Part shown: positions 51,621 through 61,265 of the stretch, one piece after another
Layout: each line of letters begins with the position of its first letter
How positions within the stretch are numbered: the first letter of the stretch is position 1
NCBI RefSeq assembly: GCF_004745635.1
Contig: NZ_SRLB01000004.1
Span: 124,001-188,000 of the forward strand
Source: Methylobacterium nonmethylotrophicum
Lineage (GTDB): Bacteria > Pseudomonadota > Alphaproteobacteria > Rhizobiales > Beijerinckiaceae
DNA: 64,000 nt
Direction of reading: 5' to 3'
The notes under the pieces: model-generated
Database searches by the model: none
The model's input: the letters and a program-made list of their open reading frames with translations, nothing else
Told to the model about the DNA's origin: nothing
Translations under genes and position numbers: made by a program

Positions 51621-54600
51621 GTGACCATGACGGATCCGCGGCCGGCCGGCGGGGAGAGCCGGGCCGGAGCGCCCGCGACAGCCTCCCCGACGGGTCTGCA
51701 GGCAGCCCTGGTGAGCCTCGCCGTGCGCCGGCCCGGGATCGTCGTCGCCCTCGCGCTGGCGCTCGTGCTCTACGGCCTGACCGCCCTCGGCACGGCCAGG
51801 TACGACGTCTTCCCGGAATTCGCCCCGCCCGCCGTGACGGTGCAGACCGAGGCGCCCGGCCTCAACCCGGAGCAGGTCGAGGTCCTGGTCACGCAGGCCG
51901 TCGAGGGCGCCGTCAACGGCCTGCCGGGCCTCGCGACCCTGCGCTCGAACTCGATCCAGGGGGTCTCGGTGGTGACCGCGACCTTCCGGGCCGGCAGCGA
52001 CATCTTCCGGGCGCGCCAGCTCGTCGGCGAGCGGCTGGCCGGGGTCGCGGGCCGGCTGCCCCAGGGCGTGGCCGCCCCCACGATGACGGCCCTGACCTCC
52101 TCGACGAGCGCGATCCTGCTCGTCGGCCTGACCGCGCGGACGCGCTCGCTCATGGACCTGCGCAGGGTGGCGGACTGGCGGGTGCGCCTGCGCCTGCTCG
52201 CCGCCCCGGGGGTGGGCGAGGTGCTGGTCTATGGCGGCGACGTCCGCTCGATCCGCATCCAGGTGCGGCCGCAGGACCTCATCCGCTTCCGCATCGGCCT
52301 CAACGACGTGCTCGCCGCCGGCCGCAGGGCGACGGGCGTGCGCGGGGCCGGCTTCATCGACACGGTCAACCAGCGCATCACCCTGCAGACCGAGGGGCAG
52401 GCGGTGACCCCGGCGGCGGTCGCCCGCACGGTGCTGATCAACGAGGGCGGCGCGAGCGTGGTGCTGGGCGACGTCGCCGACGTGGTCGCCGGCCCGGAGC
52501 CGGCGATCAGCGCGGCGCTCGTCGACGGGCAGCCGGGCGTCCTGATGATGGTCGGCGCGCAGTACGGCGCCAACACCGTCGAGGTCGCGGCCGGGGTCGA
52601 GGCGGCGCTCGCCGAGCTGCGGCCGGGCCTCGACGGCGACGGCATCACCCTGCGCACCGACCTCTTCCGGCCGGCCGGCTTCGTCGCGCAGGCCACCGGC
52701 CACGTCCTGCAGGCCCTGGCGCTCGGCGGGATCCTCGTCGTGGCGGTCCTGCTGGTCTTCCTGTTCGACTGGCGCACGGCGCTGATCAGCGCCGCGGCGA
52801 TCCCGCTCTCGCTCATCGGCGCGGTCCTGGTGCTCGGGGCCTTGGGCCTGAGCCTCAACACCATGACGCTCGGCGGGCTCGCCATCGCCATCGGCGAGGT
52901 CGTCGACGACGCCGTGATCGGCGTCGAGAACGCGGTGCGCCGCCTGCGGGAGAACCGGCACCGCGCGGTGCCCCTGCCGGAGGCCCGGGTGGTGCTGTCC
53001 GCCATCCTGGAGGTCCGGGTCTCGGTCGCCTACGCGACCTTCGCGGTCCTGCTGGTCTTCCTGCCGGTGCTGGCCCTCTCCGGCGTGCCCGGCCGGCTGT
53101 TCGGCCCCCTGGCGCTCGCCTACATCCTGGCGGTCCTGGCCTCCCTGGTCGTGGCGCTCACGGTCACGCCGGCCCTCGCGCGCCTGCTGCTGACCGGACG
53201 CAAGACACGGCCGGCCGGGGAGCCGCCGGTCACCCGGGCGGTGCGCGGCGTCTACGTCCGGATCCTGGAGGCCCTGGCGCGCCGTCCCGTCCTGGTGGCC
53301 GCCGCGGGCCTCGTCGCTGTCCTGGCGGGCGCGGTCCCGGTGCCGTCCCTCGGCGGCGCGTTCCTGCCCGATCTCAAGGAGGGGCACTTCATCCTGCACA
53401 TGGCCACGGCGCCCGGGACCTCCCTGCAGGAGACCCTGCGGCTCGGGGGCCACGTCACGGCGGGCCTCAAGGCGATCCCCGAGGTGCGGGCCGTCGCCCA
53501 GCAGGTCGGGCGGGCCGAGGCGGGCTACGATCTCGGCGGGACGCACGAGAGCGAGATCCACATCGACCTCGCGCCGAACCTCGACGGCGCGGCCCAGGAC
53601 CGGGCCGAGGCCGCGATCCGCGCCCTGATGGCGGCCACGCCCGGGGCGACCTTCTCGCTGAAGACCTTCCTGACGGAGCGCATCGAGGAGGTGGTGTCGG
53701 GCTTCACCGCCCCGGTCGTGGTCAGCGTCTACGGGGCGGATCTCGACCGGATCGAGGCGGCCGCCCGGGACGTGGCCCGGGAGATCGCCGAGGTCCGGGG
53801 CGCCGCCGACATCCAGCTCCGGTCGCCGGCGGGCCTGCCGCAGATCAACGTCGCGTTGCGCCCCAGCGACCTGCGCCACTGGGGCCTCGACGCGATCGAG
53901 GTGCTGGACCTCGCCCGCACGGCCTTCCAGGGCGACACGGTCGGCCAGTCCTACGAGGGCAATGCGGTCTTCAATGTCGTGGTCGTCCTCGATCCCTCCG
54001 CCCGCGCGCGGCTGTCGAGCCTCGGCGACCTGCCCCTGCGCACGCCGGGCGGCAGCTACATCCGCCTGTCGCAGGTCGCGGACGTCTACGAGACCGTCGG
54101 GCGCTACGCCGTCGCGCATCACGGGGCGCAGCGGGTGCGGGTGGTGACGGCGAATGTCGAGGGCCGGGACATCGCCTCGTTCACCGAGGCCGTGAGGCGC
54201 AAGATCGCCCGCGAGGTGACGCTGCCGCCGGGCGTCTATGTCGGCATCGGCGGTGCGGCGGAGGCGCAGGGCCGGGCCCGCCGCGATCTGGCGCTCCATG
54301 CCGGGCTCGCCGGGCTCGGGATCGTGCTCCTGCTGGCCGTCGTCACCGGGTCACCCGCCAACCTCCTGCTGGTCCTCGTCAACATGCCCTTCGCGTTCGT
54401 CGGCGGCGTGCTGGCCGTGGCCGCGAGCGGCGGCATCGTCTCCCTCGGCGGCATCGTCGGCTTCGTGACGCTGTTCGGCATCTCGCTGCGCAACACGATC
54501 ATGATGATCGCCCACTACGAGCATCTCGTGCTCGTGGAGGGGCGGCCGTGGAACGCCGCCACGGCCATCGAGGGCGCCGCCGACCGCCTGGTGCCGATCC

Positions 54601-54794
54601 TGATGACCTCCCTGGTCACGGGCCTCGGCCTCCTGCCGCTGGCGCTGGGCGCCGGCGAGCCCGGCCGCGAGATCGAGGGGCCGATGGCGATCGTGATCCT
54701 GGGCGGCCTCGCCAGCTCGACGATCCTGAACCTCGCCGTCCTGCCGGTGCTGGCGCAGCGCTTCGCGCGGTTCGGCGATCGGAACGATGCGTAG
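51621..54794 (+). CDS. RND permease of the CzcA/CusA (heavy-metal efflux) type
   Basis: The 1057-residue permease has YDVFPEFAPPAVTVQTEAPG after helix 1, which is the CzcA/CusA signature, and the relay segment AIGEVVDDAVIGVENAVRRL near residue 430. GRAEAGYDLGGTHESEIHID and RNTIMMIAHYEHL are also typical of this branch. It forms a proton-driven trimer that exports metal ions or related solutes across both membranes. GTG at 51621 or ATG at 51627 may be the start. No outer-membrane factor or metal-sensing regulator is adjacent, so the substrate is uncertain. Confidence 0.92.
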   Translation: MTMTDPRPAGGESRAGAPATASPTGLQAALVSLAVRRPGIVVALALALVLYGLTALGTARYDVFPEFAPPAVTVQTEAPGLNPEQVEVLVTQAVEGAVNGLPGLATLRSNSIQGVSVVTATFRAGSDIFRARQLVGERLAGVAGRLPQGVAAPTMTALTSSTSAILLVGLTARTRSLMDLRRVADWRVRLRLLAAPGVGEVLVYGGDVRSIRIQVRPQDLIRFRIGLNDVLAAGRRATGVRGAGFIDTVNQRITLQTEGQAVTPAAVARTVLINEGGASVVLGDVADVVAGPEPAISAALVDGQPGVLMMVGAQYGANTVEVAAGVEAALAELRPGLDGDGITLRTDLFRPAGFVAQATGHVLQALALGGILVVAVLLVFLFDWRTALISAAAIPLSLIGAVLVLGALGLSLNTMTLGGLAIAIGEVVDDAVIGVENAVRRLRENRHRAVPLPEARVVLSAILEVRVSVAYATFAVLLVFLPVLALSGVPGRLFGPLALAYILAVLASLVVALTVTPALARLLLTGRKTRPAGEPPVTRAVRGVYVRILEALARRPVLVAAAGLVAVLAGAVPVPSLGGAFLPDLKEGHFILHMATAPGTSLQETLRLGGHVTAGLKAIPEVRAVAQQVGRAEAGYDLGGTHESEIHIDLAPNLDGAAQDRAEAAIRALMAATPGATFSLKTFLTERIEEVVSGFTAPVVVSVYGADLDRIEAAARDVAREIAEVRGAADIQLRSPAGLPQINVALRPSDLRHWGLDAIEVLDLARTAFQGDTVGQSYEGNAVFNVVVVLDPSARARLSSLGDLPLRTPGGSYIRLSQVADVYETVGRYAVAHHGAQRVRVVTANVEGRDIASFTEAVRRKIAREVTLPPGVYVGIGGAAEAQGRARRDLALHAGLAGLGIVLLLAVVTGSPANLLLVLVNMPFAFVGGVLAVAASGGIVSLGGIVGFVTLFGISLRNTIMMIAHYEHLVLVEGRPWNAATAIEGAADRLVPILMTSLVTGLGLLPLALGAGEPGREIEGPMAIVILGGLASSTILNLAVLPVLAQRFARFGDRNDA

Positions 54795-55108
54795 TCGGCG
54801 AAGGCGGTCGCGTTTGAAAGGGCAGGCCCAGGGTCGATCCCGATTCGCTTGACGGCGCGAAGGGCTGCTGAGGGAGGATTGCGGGCTTTCGATCGTGGAT
54901 CGGATCAGGTCCGCTTTGCGGGTGAAGCAGCCCCAACGATGCCGCCGATGTTCAGCGCTTGTTGCTTTGCAGCATGTGCGTCCGGTAGGATGGGGCACTC
55001 GCATGGACCCGGTGCAAGCCCGGGTGGCTCTTCCGGCCGCCAATCCGCCGGACAACGCAAACGACCTGACGCTCCTCATCGTCGCCCAAGCGGTCGGCGT
55101 GCGTCCCT
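54795..55108. other. Leader and flank of the SulP gene
   Basis: This stretch is visibly less GC-rich than its surroundings. A hairpin of ACCCGG and CCGGGT around TGCAAGC lies at about 55007-55026 and might be part of a structured 5' leader. TGCTTGCAGC-like and GCAGCCCC pieces near 54870-54935 resemble pieces at 56650-56730, on the other side of the SulP gene. No gene is seen. Confidence 0.35.
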
Positions 55109-55123
55109 TTGCGGAAAACAATC

Positions 55124-56608
55124 ATGTACGCTCTCACCTCGTCTCGGCGCGGCTGGTTCGCAAACCCACGCGCAGACATCCTTTCTGGCATCGTCGTCGC
55201 GCTCGCGCTCATCCCGGAAGCGATCGGCTTCTCCGTGATCGCAGGTGTCGATCCGAAAGTCGGCCTTTACGCCTCCGTGGTCATCGCTTGCGTCATCGCC
55301 TTCACAGGCGGTCGCCCGGCGATGATCTCCGCTGCTACCGCCGCAACCGCGGTGGTGATGGTCGATCTCGTGCGCGAGCACGGCGTGCAGTATCTGTTCG
55401 CCGCCACGATCCTGATGGGTGTGATCCAGGTCATCGCCGGGCTCCTCAAGCTCGGGCGTCTCATGCGCTTCGTCTCGCGCTCGGTGATGACAGGTTTCGT
55501 CAACGCGCTCGCGATCCTGATCTTCCTGGCGCAGCTTCCTGAATTGCACGGCGTGCCACCTACCACTTACGGGCTCATCGCGCTCGGGCTCGCCATCATC
55601 TATGGCCTGCCGCGGTTCACCCGCGCCATACCCTCGCCGCTGGTGGCGATCATCGTGCTCACTGCGCTAACCGCCACTCTCGGCCTTGATGTCCGCCGGG
55701 TCGCTGATCTTGGTGCGCTACCCTCGACCCTGCCGCACTTCGCATTGCCCCAGGTGCCTCTCTCCTTTGAGACGTTGCGCATTCTCCTGCCCTACGCAGC
55801 GGCCCTTGCGGCGGTCGGCCTGCTCGAAAGCCTGCTTACCGCGCAGATCGTGGACGACATGACCGACACGCCGAGCGGAAAGAGCCGCGAGTGCATCGGC
55901 CAGGGCGTCGCCAACATGGCGTCCGCCGTGTTCGGTGGCATGGGCGGATGTGCGATGATCGGCCAATCCGTGATCAATGTCTCGTCGGGCGCGCGCGGAC
56001 GGCTCTCGACACTCGTTGCGGGGGTCTTTCTCCTCGTGCTCCTCGTGGCACTCCAGGGCTTGCTCGCCCTTGTCCCGGTTGCGGCGCTCACGGCCGTGAT
56101 GATCATGGTCTCGATCAACACCTTCTCGTGGCGGTCGCTCGCGCAATTGCGCACGAACCCGCTTGCCTCGTCGGGCGTGATGCTTGCCACCGTCGTCGCG
56201 GTCGTGGCGACAGGAAATCTTGCGATTGGCGTCCTCATCGGGGTGCTGCTGTCCGGCGTGTTCTTTGCGGGTAAGGTGTCGCGATTGAGCCAAGTCACGT
56301 CGGAACTGTCGGCGGACGGGCGCACTCGCACCTACCGGGTTACGGGTCAGGTGTTCTTTGCGTCAGCCGGAGCCTTCGCCGAGGCCATCGACGTGCTGGA
56401 ACCGGTGGAGCGGCTCGTCATCGACGTTCACGCCGCCCACTTCTGGGATATCTCGGCCGTCGGTGCTCTCGATCGCACTGTACTGCGCGCTCGACGCCAG
56501 GGACGAGCCGTCGAGGTTGTCGGTCTCAACGAGGCGAGCGCCACGATGGTCGAGCGCTTCGCGGTCCATGACAAGCCTGAAGCGAATACGGCTCAAGCAA
56601 TCCACTGA
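55124..56608 (+). CDS. SulP family anion transporter with STAS domain
   Basis: The 494-residue protein (from ATG 55124; a TTG at 55109 would add five residues) has the SulP start [20 protein letters not shown], then [19 protein letters not shown] and [16 protein letters not shown], about 11-12 membrane segments, and a C-terminal STAS domain (about residues 385-480) with [19 protein letters not shown]. SulP proteins carry sulfate, bicarbonate or other anions. The gene uses more A/T in third positions than its neighbours, which suggests recent transfer. Confidence 0.92.
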   Translation: MYALTSSRRGWFANPRADILSGIVVALALIPEAIGFSVIAGVDPKVGLYASVVIACVIAFTGGRPAMISAATAATAVVMVDLVREHGVQYLFAATILMGVIQVIAGLLKLGRLMRFVSRSVMTGFVNALAILIFLAQLPELHGVPPTTYGLIALGLAIIYGLPRFTRAIPSPLVAIIVLTALTATLGLDVRRVADLGALPSTLPHFALPQVPLSFETLRILLPYAAALAAVGLLESLLTAQIVDDMTDTPSGKSRECIGQGVANMASAVFGGMGGCAMIGQSVINVSSGARGRLSTLVAGVFLLVLLVALQGLLALVPVAALTAVMIMVSINTFSWRSLAQLRTNPLASSGVMLATVVAVVATGNLAIGVLIGVLLSGVFFAGKVSRLSQVTSELSADGRTRTYRVTGQVFFASAGAFAEAIDVLEPVERLVIDVHAAHFWDISAVGALDRTVLRARRQGRAVEVVGLNEASATMVERFAVHDKPEANTAQAIH

Positions 56609-56900
56609 CGTCGTGCCTCCCTTCCGAGCATCCGGCCTGGAGGCTATGAGGTCTGCTTTCAGGTCGCTCCAGACGTTGGAGGCAGCACGATCCAGCGTCG
56701 GTAGGGGTCGAAAGCAGCCCCTCGCATGGTCGAACTGGTTGGATTTTGACCCCAGTCCTGGCACTTGGGCAAGACACCCTGCGTCGAGCCCGGCGGCGAC
56801 CGGCCGGATGCGCGCGCGAGGCGCGCCGGTTGCACGCGGCGCAATTGTCGAGGCTACCCCGGCGGGGCATCCTCGCCGGGCGCGGATGCCTGGAGGATGG

Positions 56901-58499
56901 ATGCCGGCCCATCGGAACTCGCCCTATCGCACGCAGAACTGGACGCTGACGAAGCCCGCCGCGGCGGGGCGGGACGGCATCGTCGTGGCCCAGAACCGCG
57001 AGGCGGCCGAGGCCGGGGCGGCGATCCTGGCGGCGGGGGGCAACGCCGCCGACGCGGCGGTCGCAACCGCCTTCGCCCTCGCGGCGGTGGAGCCCTGGAA
57101 CAGCGGGCTCGGCGGCATCGGCTTCGCGCTGGTGCTGCCGGCCGGTGCGACCCGCGCCAAGGTCGTGGATTTCGGACCGGTCTCGAGCCGCAACACCCGG
57201 GCCGCCGACTACCCGCTCACCGGCCGGGAGACGCGCGACCTGTTTCCCTGGCCGGAGGTCGCGGACGACCGCAACATCCACGGGCCGCTCTCGTTCTGCA
57301 TCCCCTCCGCGGTCGCCGGCTACGCGACGCTGCACGAGGCGTTCGGGACCGGCCGCCCCGCCGCCGACCTGCTCGCGCCCGCGCTGGCGCTCGCGCACCG
57401 CGGCCTGGCCCGGGACTGGTTCACCACCCTGAAGATCGCCGCCGCGGCGCCCCTGCTGCGGCGCTACCCGGAGAGCGCGCGCCTCTACCTGCCGGACGGC
57501 CTGCCGCCGGTGCCGCCCGACCAGGGCGCGCCCGGCTTCCTGCCGCTCGGTCGCCTGCCCGAGACCCTGGAGCGGCTGGCGGAGGCCGGCCTGCGGGACT
57601 TCTACGACGGCGGCGTCGCCCGCGACCTCGTCGCCGACATCGCGCGCCTCGGCGGGGTCGTCGACGGGCAGGACCTGGCCGGCTGCCGGGCCCTGGTCCG
57701 CGACGCCCCGACGATCGCCTGGCGCGACGACTGGACCCTCCACGCCGCCGGCGGCCTCACCGCCGCGCCGACGCTCGCCGCGGTCGTCGCCGGCATGGCG
57801 CCGGTGCCGCGGCCCTCCGCCGGCCCGGACGCCGCCTGGTTCTCCGCGCTCTCGCGCGTCATGCGGCAGGCCTATGCCGAGCGCCTCGCCGGCCTCGGCG
57901 CGGCCGGCCTGGAGCCGGGCGACACCTGTACGTCCCACCTCACCGTCGTCGACCGGGACGGGATGCTGGTGTCGATGACGACGACGCTGCTCTCCTCGAT
58001 GGGCAGCCGGGTCGTGCTGCCCGGGACCGGCGTGCTGATGAACAACGGCGTGATGTGGTTCGATCCGCGCCCCGACAGCGCCAACCCGATCGCCCCCGGG
58101 GTGCGCCCGCTCTGCAACATGTGCCCGGTGATCGTCACGCCGCGGAGTGGCGAGGGCCCGCGGCTCGCCGCCGGCGCGTCCGGCGGCCGGCGCATCCTGG
58201 CGAGCGTGTACCAGCTCCTCGCCTTCCTGATCGATTTCGGCATGGACCCGCAGGCCGCCGCCCATGCGCCCCGCATCGACGTCTCGGGACCGGACGGCGC
58301 GAGCGCCGATGCCCGGCTCGCCCCGGAGGTGCTGGACGCGCTCGCCGCCGAGGGGCCGCTCGCGGTGGTGGAGCACGGCGTCCTGCCGGTCAACTTCGCC
58401 TGCCCGAACGTCGTGCGGGTGGAGAACGGCGCCGCCACGGGGTGCAGCGACGTCGCCTCGCCGTGGTCCGCCGCCGTGGCGGCCGCGCCGCCCGCCTGA
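56901..58499 (+). CDS. Gamma-glutamyltransferase family protein
   Basis: The 532-residue protein is of the Ntn-hydrolase GGT family: GGNAADAAVATAFALAAVEP, SGLGGIGFALV, FGPVSSRNT, and the processing site region GDTCTSHLTVVDRDGMLVSM, in which the Thr before Ser-His is the expected nucleophile (TTH in most GGTs is TSH here). PLCNMCPVIVTP and AGASGGRRI are also present. No signal peptide is visible, so it may be cytoplasmic like many family members that act on acylated amines. ATG 56901 lies just after GGAGG; ATG 56886 is an alternative. Its substrate is unknown. Confidence 0.9.
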   Translation: MPAHRNSPYRTQNWTLTKPAAAGRDGIVVAQNREAAEAGAAILAAGGNAADAAVATAFALAAVEPWNSGLGGIGFALVLPAGATRAKVVDFGPVSSRNTRAADYPLTGRETRDLFPWPEVADDRNIHGPLSFCIPSAVAGYATLHEAFGTGRPAADLLAPALALAHRGLARDWFTTLKIAAAAPLLRRYPESARLYLPDGLPPVPPDQGAPGFLPLGRLPETLERLAEAGLRDFYDGGVARDLVADIARLGGVVDGQDLAGCRALVRDAPTIAWRDDWTLHAAGGLTAAPTLAAVVAGMAPVPRPSAGPDAAWFSALSRVMRQAYAERLAGLGAAGLEPGDTCTSHLTVVDRDGMLVSMTTTLLSSMGSRVVLPGTGVLMNNGVMWFDPRPDSANPIAPGVRPLCNMCPVIVTPRSGEGPRLAAGASGGRRILASVYQLLAFLIDFGMDPQAAAHAPRIDVSGPDGASADARLAPEVLDALAAEGPLAVVEHGVLPVNFACPNVVRVENGAATGCSDVASPWSAAVAAAPPA

Positions 58500-58590
58500 C
58501 GGACGCCCGTCCGGACGTCGTGTGCTACCGTTCCGGACAAGGGATCGGCCGGGGAACGCCTCCCGGCCGGGATAAAGAACGGCGACGATC

Positions 58591-59532
58591 ATGGACTTTC
58601 GCGCGCTCAGGACGTTCCACGCGATCGCCGAACTCGGAAGCCTCAGCAAGGCGGCGGACCTGCTGCGCATCGGCCAGCCGGCGCTGAGCCGGCAGATGAA
58701 GCTGCTCGAGCACGAGCTGAAGGCCGAGCTGTTCGTGCGCAACGGCCGCGGGATGGTGCTGACGAGCGCCGGCCAGCTGCTCCTCGCGCGCAGCCTGAGC
58801 CTGGTGCGCCAGATCGAGCAGGTCCGCGACGACATGCAGTCGCTCGACCGGATGCCCTCGGGCAGCGTCGTGCTGGGCGTCGTTCCGACGGTGAGCGCGG
58901 TCCTGTCGGCGCGGGTGGCGCGCCGCGCCGTCGCCGAGCTGCCCCAGGTCGCGCTCCGGATCGTCGAGAGCTACGGCGGCCACCTGGTCGAGTGGCTGCA
59001 CCGCGGCCGGATCGACCTGTCGATCCTCTACGGTCCGGCGGTCGACCTCCATCTCGACGTCGAGACGCTCGGGCGCGACGAGCTGGTGGCGGTCGGCCCG
59101 AAGGGGTCGGGCCTCGCCGAGCGCGCGCCCGTCGACCTTGCCTGGCTCATCGGTCAGCGGCTCGCGCTGCCGAGCCACTCGCACGGCCTGCGCCGCCTCG
59201 TGGAGAAGGCGGCGTCGCGCAAGAAGCTCCCGGTCGACGTCGTGGTCGAGGCCGATTCCTTCCGGGTCCTGACCAACATCGTCGAGGAGGGGATCGGCTA
59301 CACCATCCTGCCGCCCTCGGCGATCCACGCCGAGCTGCAGCAGGATCGCCTCGAGATCGCGGCCTTCGCGCCCCCGGGCATCGCCCGCGAGGTCGTGCTC
59401 GCCTCCGCGACCGCCAAGCCCGCCTCGATCGCGAGCGCGGCCGTGGCCGACCTCGTGCGGACGGAGATCGCCGCCCTCGTGCGCGAGGGGCGCTGGCGGC
59501 TCGTGACCGCGTTCGAGGCCGGGCCGCGCTGA
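58591..59532 (+). CDS. LysR-type transcriptional regulator
   Basis: The 313-residue protein has a winged helix-turn-helix in residues 1-60 (LGSLSKAADLLRIGQPALSR) and a CysB/CbbR-like effector domain with GSVVLGVVPTVSAVL, GRIDLSILYGPAVDL and NIVEEGIGYTILPPSAI. It follows the gamma-glutamyltransferase by 91 bp on the same strand and could control it or the sulfonate genes on the other side of the repeat. Confidence 0.93.
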   Translation: MDFRALRTFHAIAELGSLSKAADLLRIGQPALSRQMKLLEHELKAELFVRNGRGMVLTSAGQLLLARSLSLVRQIEQVRDDMQSLDRMPSGSVVLGVVPTVSAVLSARVARRAVAELPQVALRIVESYGGHLVEWLHRGRIDLSILYGPAVDLHLDVETLGRDELVAVGPKGSGLAERAPVDLAWLIGQRLALPSHSHGLRRLVEKAASRKKLPVDVVVEADSFRVLTNIVEEGIGYTILPPSAIHAELQQDRLEIAAFAPPGIAREVVLASATAKPASIASAAVADLVRTEIAALVREGRWRLVTAFEAGPR

Positions 59533-59611
59533 GCAGGGTTCGCGAAAGCGGCCGCCGGTCTTGCGACAAACAGCTGCGGCGAAACGAGGATTTGAGCGGA
59601 CGAAGCGTTGG

Positions 59612-59763
59612 CCTTTCCCATCCGAGCCCTCATCCTGAGGTGCCCACATCGTGGGCCTCGAAGGAGGCCTCCAGACACCACCGAGATCTCTGGAGGCCTC
59701 CTTCGAGGCCCAGCGATCGAAGATCGCCGGTCACCTCAGGATGAGGTTTGTGGGTGGGAAGGA
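59612..59763. repeat. Long palindromic intergenic element, copy 3
   Basis: Outer arms CCTTTCCCATCCGAGCCCTC (59612 onward) and the complement ending at 59763 frame CATCCTGAGGTGCCCAC and TCACCTCAGGATGAGG. The inner pair GCCTCGAAGGAGGCCTCCAG / CTGGAGGCCTCCTTCGAGGC is 20 bp long and perfect. It belongs to the same family as 13793-13927 and 42001-42188 and fills most of the gap between the LysR and comE-like genes. Confidence 0.85.
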
Positions 59764-59836
59764 CCGGTGCTGCGATCAAGCTGCCATTGCCGTGTACGGT
59801 GTTGGCGTTCCAACGCGAGTCTGCCGAGGCCGGCCC

Positions 59837-60430
59837 CTACGACACCGTCAAGCCGAGATGCCCGCGCATCCGGTGCTTGAGGAAGACGCCGTCCCGCGGC
59901 GGCAGCGCCCGCTCGACGTGCCCGGAGGCGATCCTGACCCGCACGAAGCGCGGTCCTCCGGAGGTCGCGCGCAGCCTCGGCCGGTAGGCCGCGAGCCCGG
60001 CCTCGTCGGCGATCTCGACCGCGTCCTCGATCCCGCTTGCCTGCGCGACCCGGTCCAGCCGGACCCCGAGGCCCGAATGGCTCCGCTGCATGCCGGTCTC
60101 GCCGTAATGGCCGTTGTCGAGGACGACGATCGTGAGGTTGGCGGGACGGGCCACCGCGACCGTCATCAGCCCCCCGGCCCCCATGATCTGCTCGCCGTCG
60201 CCGGTCACGACCGCGACCGGCCGCGTCGGCTGCGCCAGCGCGAGCCCGAGGCCGACGAGGGCGGCCCCGCCCATCGCGCCCCAGAGATAGAAGTTGGCGT
60301 CGTGATCGCCCGCGTCGAAGACGTCGTAGGACGGCGAGCCGAGGCCGGTCACGACCAGGAGGTCGCCGCGCTCGGCGAGGAGGACCCTGACGGCCCGGCG
60401 GCGATCGAGCGTCCCGACAGATTCCGACAT
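59837..60430 (-). CDS. comE: Sulfopyruvate decarboxylase-like beta subunit (TPP pyrophosphate-binding half)
   Basis: The 197-residue protein is the thiamine-diphosphate binding half of a split decarboxylase: VVTGLGSPSYDVFDAGDHDA, the TPP motif beginning GDGEQIMGAGGLMTVAV and ending VVLDNGHYGETG. Split alpha/beta decarboxylases of this size are ComDE sulfopyruvate decarboxylases; fused homologues include phosphonopyruvate decarboxylase. It would convert 3-sulfopyruvate to sulfoacetaldehyde. The start at 60430 lies after GGGAG; it is second in a two-gene operon. Confidence 0.8.
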   Translation of the reverse strand: MSESVGTLDRRRAVRVLLAERGDLLVVTGLGSPSYDVFDAGDHDANFYLWGAMGGAALVGLGLALAQPTRPVAVVTGDGEQIMGAGGLMTVAVARPANLTIVVLDNGHYGETGMQRSHSGLGVRLDRVAQASGIEDAVEIADEAGLAAYRPRLRATSGGPRFVRVRIASGHVERALPPRDGVFLKHRMRGHLGLTVS

Positions 60431-60447
60431 GACCTGATCTCCCGGCC

Positions 60448-61002
60448 TCATTGGCCCTCGACCCACTTCTTGCGCCCGAGCATGCGCTGCGCGATCAGCA
60501 CGGCGACCTGCTGGTCGCCGTCGAAGGCGAGGTTCGCCGCCGCCGTGACCACCTCGGCGGCCTCCTCCGGCCGCTCGAGGCGCAGGAGCGTGACGCCCAT
60601 CGTCTCGAGGGCGGCGGGCGTGCCCCGGCCCATCGGGATCTGCCACGGGTTGAACTCGGCCCACTCGCCGCGCATCGTCACGAGGGTCAGGAGCGGGAAC
60701 CGGCACGTCGCCGGCAGCGACAGCATGTTGATGCAGTTGCCGACCCCGCTCGACTGCATCAGCAGGACCGCGCGGGCACCGCCGAGCCAGGCGCCTGCCG
60801 CGAGCGCGATCCCCTCCTCCTCCGTCGTCAGGACGGTGGTGCGGACTTGCGCGTCGTCGTGCAGGGCGCGGATCAGCCGCGCGTGGCCGGCATCCGGCAC
60901 GTAGGAGGCCTGCGTCACGCCGGCCTCGCGCAGGGCGCGGTAGACCGCGAGCGGCCAGTCCGTGCCGGCCTCGCCGGCGGCATCGGTTGAGGAAACGGTC
61001 AT
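60448..61002 (-). CDS. comD: Sulfopyruvate decarboxylase-like alpha subunit (TPP pyrimidine-binding half)
   Basis: The 184-residue protein holds the pyrimidine-binding half: YVPDAGHARLIRALHDDAQV, TTEEEGIALAAGAWLGG with the cofactor-activating Glu, and LLMQSSGVGNCINMLSL. It pairs with the beta subunit to make one active site. ATG 61002 is 6 bases after GGAG; ATG 61008 directly follows GGAG. It diverges from the YihU-like reductase gene 263 bp away. Phosphonopyruvate decarboxylase function is an alternative. Confidence 0.8.
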   Translation of the reverse strand: MTVSSTDAAGEAGTDWPLAVYRALREAGVTQASYVPDAGHARLIRALHDDAQVRTTVLTTEEEGIALAAGAWLGGARAVLLMQSSGVGNCINMLSLPATCRFPLLTLVTMRGEWAEFNPWQIPMGRGTPAALETMGVTLLRLERPEEAAEVVTAAANLAFDGDQQVAVLIAQRMLGRKKWVEGQ

Positions 61003-61265
61003 CGTCATCTCCGGCCGGCCAAAGTCCCGCGCGGATCCGGCCGGGCGTCCGGCGCTTCTCCCGGTCCAGGGGAATGTGGCTCCGCCGAGATGTGCGCGCG
61101 CGGCCGTGGCCGGCGCACTTTCATTCTCGGCATATCCGGTCTCACGGAATTCGAATTCGCTGCGGGCCGCGGCGGCCTAAGATCGCGATCGAGAAGAAGC
61201 GCCGAGAAGAAGCGGCAAGACCAGGCGTCGCTCTACCAGGCGTCGTTCTGGACGGGAGGACAGGC

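Noticed and set aside
50604..54794. A copper or cobalt-zinc-cadmium specific efflux assignment
   Set aside because: The RND pair belongs to the heavy-metal branch by sequence, but no methionine-rich metal site or metal regulator was seen, so a specific metal cannot be claimed.
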